Part shown: positions 5,341 through 6,852 of the stretch, one piece after another
Numbering within the stretch: the first letter of the stretch is position 1
Layout of the letters: each line of letters starts with the position of its first letter
Source: Xanthobacteraceae bacterium
GTDB lineage: Bacteria > Pseudomonadota > Alphaproteobacteria > Rhizobiales > Xanthobacteraceae
Assembly: GCA_030043285.1 (NCBI GenBank)
Contig: JASHXZ010000060.1
Span: 1 to 6,852, forward strand
DNA: 6,852 nt
Direction: 5' to 3'
Program-made: the position numbers and the translations under genes
The notes under the pieces: model-generated
Seen by the model: only the letters and a program-made list of their open reading frames with translations
Database searches by the model: none
Told to the model about the DNA's origin: nothing

Positions 5341-6174
5341 ATGTACGCGTTTCTATTGGTGCTGGGTGCCGCGATTACAGCGGCCGGATTGGCGCTTGTC
5401 GCGTCGGGCGTTTCCTTACAGGATCGCGCGTTCGACGTGAGCAACGCTACGCCCGGCATCGTCGCTTTTGTCGGCGGCTGCATTCTGATCGGACTTGGCC
5501 TCGTCGTGCGTGCATTAGCACGCGTTGAGCGCGCTCTGATTACAAAACCGATGGCGCATGCCGGGCGTCCAAGCGAGACGTCCGCTGACACGTCTACGGA
5601 GCGTGCGAGCGAGCCTCGCATTCCACTTCCGACGGAACCGAAAGCAGCAACCGAGGCGGCAGTGCCATCGGTCGCACCAAGCGCTGACCGGATCGAAAGC
5701 GCACCTTTGGTGGATGCCGGCGACGTTTCGCTTCTGCCCAACGCGCCAGGGCGGCCGGAGGGCGGCAATGGTGCTGCCGATCCCAGCCTCCCCAAACTCA
5801 ATGGCTCGGCGCATGCGACGGCGGTGCCGCGTGCGACTGGTGTGCCGACGCGGCCGCAGCAGCCGAAGAATTCGATTTTCGACACGCTGTGGCCGAAGGC
5901 GCCGCGGTCAGCTACGCCGGCCCAGCCTGCTGCGGCGCAGCCTGCAGCAGTGGCGCCTGCGGCCCATGTTGCCGACCCCACGCCCAGTGCAGCGCCGCCA
6001 CCGGCCGCTCCGACCCAAACACCTGCCGGCGTATCGATCCTCAAGTCCGGCGTGGTCGAGGGCATGGCCTATACGCTTTATTCCGACGGCTCAATCGAGG
6101 CCGAACTGCCGGGCGGGACGCTCCGTTTCCGCTCGATCACGGAGCTGCGCAGCCACATCGAGCAGAACGGCTGA
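5341..6174 (+). CDS. Two-helix membrane protein with Ala/Pro-rich linker and small C-terminal domain
   Basis: This encodes 277 aa. Hydrophobic helices lie at about 3-24 and 38-60. The short loop between them is neutral, and the segment after helix two is basic (VVRALARVERALITK), so by the positive-inside rule both ends are in the cytoplasm. Residues 70-230 are a disordered-looking linker rich in Ala, Pro, Thr and Ser, with repeats such as AQPAAAQPAAVAPAA at 194-208. An apparently conserved island (NSIFDTLWPK) lies at about 177-186. The C-terminus, about 232-277, is a compact module with GMAYTLYSDGSIEAELPGG (241-259), then TLRFRSITELRSHIE, predicted as beta strands plus a helix. Similar tails seem familiar from other Hyphomicrobiales hypothetical proteins, but I cannot name a family. 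ATG 5341 is the only start giving an intact first helix, and the ribosome site (GGGGACGG) is weak. mucR follows 293 bp downstream. Confidence 0.78.
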   Translation: MYAFLLVLGAAITAAGLALVASGVSLQDRAFDVSNATPGIVAFVGGCILIGLGLVVRALARVERALITKPMAHAGRPSETSADTSTERASEPRIPLPTEPKAATEAAVPSVAPSADRIESAPLVDAGDVSLLPNAPGRPEGGNGAADPSLPKLNGSAHATAVPRATGVPTRPQQPKNSIFDTLWPKAPRSATPAQPAAAQPAAVAPAAHVADPTPSAAPPPAAPTQTPAGVSILKSGVVEGMAYTLYSDGSIEAELPGGTLRFRSITELRSHIEQNG

Positions 6175-6281
6175 CGTATTCCGCTTCGCGCGCCCGACGC
6201 CCGACGTAAGGAAACACGCCGTCTGGCCGACCATGCCGTCCGGATGCGATGAGCCGTCTTGCTTGCCGCTCAGCCCAGCCG

Positions 6282-6315
6282 CCAAATATTTCCACAGGCC
6301 AAGTATTTCAACAGG
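6282..6315 (+). repeat. 17-bp tandem repeat, two copies, upstream of mucR
   Basis: CCAAATATTTCCACAGG (6282-6298) is followed without a gap by CCAAGTATTTCAACAGG (6299-6315). The two agree at 15 of 17 positions. The first copy contains the palindrome AAATATTT. Two abutting copies with a period of 17 suggest a two-site operator more than chance. Confidence 0.8.
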
Positions 6316-6326
6316 ACTGTACAGTC
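6315..6326. repeat. Perfect 12-bp palindrome upstream of mucR
   Basis: GACTGTACAGTC is fully self-complementary. It overlaps the last base of the 17-bp tandem repeat and ends 28 bases before the proposed -35 box. It is a possible operator for a dimeric regulator. Confidence 0.7.
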
Positions 6327-6346
6327 ATTCTCGTTAGAGCAGTGCG

Positions 6347-6370
6347 TTCTATTGTTGCTTCTATTGGTGT
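6347..6370 (+). repeat. 12-bp tandem repeat overlapping the mucR -35 box
   Basis: TTCTATTGTTGC (6347-6358) and TTCTATTGGTGT (6359-6370) agree at 10 of 12 positions, with TTCTATTG exact in both. The pair covers the -35 element, so a protein bound here would compete with RNA polymerase. Confidence 0.65.
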
Positions 6371-6383
6371 TCTCGAATATAAA
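6355..6383 (+). promoter_or_regulatory. Probable sigma-70 promoter of mucR
   Basis: TTGCTT (6355-6360; only the TTG matches) and TATAAA (6378-6383; five of six) are separated by exactly 17 bases. Transcription would begin near 6390 with a leader of about 78 bases. Confidence 0.5.
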
Positions 6384-6467
6384 TTTGCTACGTCCAGGCT
6401 TCTATGGTGCGATCCGCTGGGTCGTCCAGCGCCGGGGCAGTGCAGCTGGTAACGGCAGACAGCCGCC

Positions 6468-6852
6468 ATGGCCGATACTTCAAGCGAGCATTCACTGTTA
6501 GAACTGACGGCGCAGATCGTCGCCGCTTACATCGGCAACAATTCGGTGCCGAGCGGTGAAATCCCCAATTTGATCGGCCAGGTGCACACCGCGCTCAAAC
6601 GCGTGGTGGGCGCGCCTGCGGCGGCGCCTGCCGATGCGGCAAAGCCCGCAGTGCCAATCAGGCGCTCGATCGCTTCCGATTACATCGTCTGCCTGGAGGA
6701 TGGCAAAAAGTTCAAATCGCTGCGGCGGCACCTGCGCACGCGGTACGATATGACACCGGAGCAGTATCGCGAGAAATGGGGTTTGCCGCCGGACTATCCG
6801 ATGGTGGCGCCCAATTATGCGGCTGCCCGTTCGCAACTTGCCAAACAAATGG
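6468..6852 (+). CDS. mucR: MucR/Ros family transcriptional regulator (partial, runs off the right edge)
   Basis: 128 residues are visible and the stop lies beyond the window. The N-terminal half, [20 protein letters not shown] (10-29) and then [15 protein letters not shown] (32-46), is the family's oligomerisation region. An Ala/Pro linker (about 48-63) leads to the DNA-binding half: [19 protein letters not shown] (73-91), [19 protein letters not shown] (100-118) and RSQLAKQM. In Ros the zinc ligands are Cys-x2-Cys and two His. Here they read Cys75, Asp78, His88, and then Arg92-Tyr93 where the last His is expected, so zinc binding is doubtful. MucR proteins are global, H-NS-like regulators that bind AT-rich DNA and control exopolysaccharide, motility and symbiosis or virulence genes. 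An in-frame TAA at 6450 makes ATG 6468 the first possible ATG. The ribosome site is poor. The repeats upstream suggest autoregulation. Confidence 0.93.
   Translation, partial: MADTSSEHSLLELTAQIVAAYIGNNSVPSGEIPNLIGQVHTALKRVVGAPAAAPADAAKPAVPIRRSIASDYIVCLEDGKKFKSLRRHLRTRYDMTPEQYREKWGLPPDYPMVAPNYAAARSQLAKQM

Larger units (their letters stand above)
6175..6467. other. mucR upstream region
   Basis: This 293-bp space holds no credible gene. Its first 105 bp is GC-rich and featureless apart from three scattered GCCGTC copies. From 6281 it becomes AT-rich (50 G/C in 6281-6400) and contains a 17-bp tandem repeat, a 12-bp palindrome, a 12-bp tandem repeat and a promoter, each listed separately. The last 80 bp is the probable untranslated leader. 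Confidence 0.6.

Noticed and set aside
5280..6065. 261-aa minus-strand ORF over the membrane-protein gene
   Set aside because: It is low-complexity Ala/Gly/Ser sequence mirrored from the Ala/Pro linker, with no start signals.
6199..6255. Three GCCGTC copies read as a repeat array
   Set aside because: Spacing is irregular and the flanks are unrelated. Short GC-rich hexamers recur by chance here.
6315..6326. LexA box
   Set aside because: CTGTACAG lacks the spacer of the gamma-proteobacterial site, and the alphaproteobacterial GTTC-N7-GTTC form is absent.
5558..6337. 259-aa plus-strand ORF in another frame of the same linker region
   Set aside because: Arg/Pro-rich frame-shifted reading of the linker, with no start signal. 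The frame from 5341 has membrane helices and an ordered tail.

Overview
The window is GC-rich chromosomal DNA of an alphaproteobacterium, most likely Hyphomicrobiales in the Bradyrhizobium/Xanthobacteraceae neighbourhood. This rests on recognisable lineage markers: a Ros/MucR-family regulator with the [18 protein letters not shown] block, an iron-type SodB, a DUF2905 membrane protein, an L-2-haloacid dehalogenase, and two good matches to the alphaproteobacterial EcfG stress promoter (GGAAC-N17-CGTT). I see no phage, IS, CRISPR, tRNA or rRNA signal. The layout is that of an ordinary core or housekeeping stretch with several small uncharacterised genes.

Layout from left to right. (1) A possible gene tail ends at 30. 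(2) A DUF2905 two-helix membrane protein lies on the minus strand (62-268). (3) It is divergent from a short-chain dehydrogenase-like protein whose catalytic tetrad is degenerate (405-1106). (4) A two-gene exported-protein unit follows: a four-cysteine secreted protein (1158-1745) with a near-ideal promoter whose predicted transcription start falls on its own AUG, and then a c-type cytochrome-like protein with one CxxCH (1767-2243). (5) An 81-aa soluble protein (2361-2606) has an exact EcfG-type stress promoter. (6) A minus-strand haloacid dehalogenase (2641-3315) diverges from a class IV (branched-chain type) aminotransferase (3393-4265). (7) The aminotransferase converges on sodB (4350-4952, minus), with two hairpins between them. 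(8) A 388-bp gene-free stretch holds the sodB control region and an AT-rich island. (9) Next is a two-helix membrane protein with a long Ala/Pro linker and a small conserved-looking tail (5341-6174). (10) A repeat-rich, AT-rich leader with a promoter precedes a mucR-like regulator that runs off the right edge (6468-6852).

The genes do not form a single pathway. The common thread is envelope and stress physiology: the small protein at 2361 and possibly sodB look like general-stress-response (PhyR-NepR-EcfG) targets, and two secreted proteins share an operon. MucR is a global regulator that binds AT-rich DNA, and the two AT-rich islands flanking the membrane-protein gene are plausible sites for it. 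The most notable signals are the probable leaderless transcript at 1158, the exact EcfG promoter at 2301-2326, the two tandem repeat pairs plus a 12-bp palindrome upstream of mucR, and the loss of zinc ligands in MucR. I did not find a convincing new multi-gene system.
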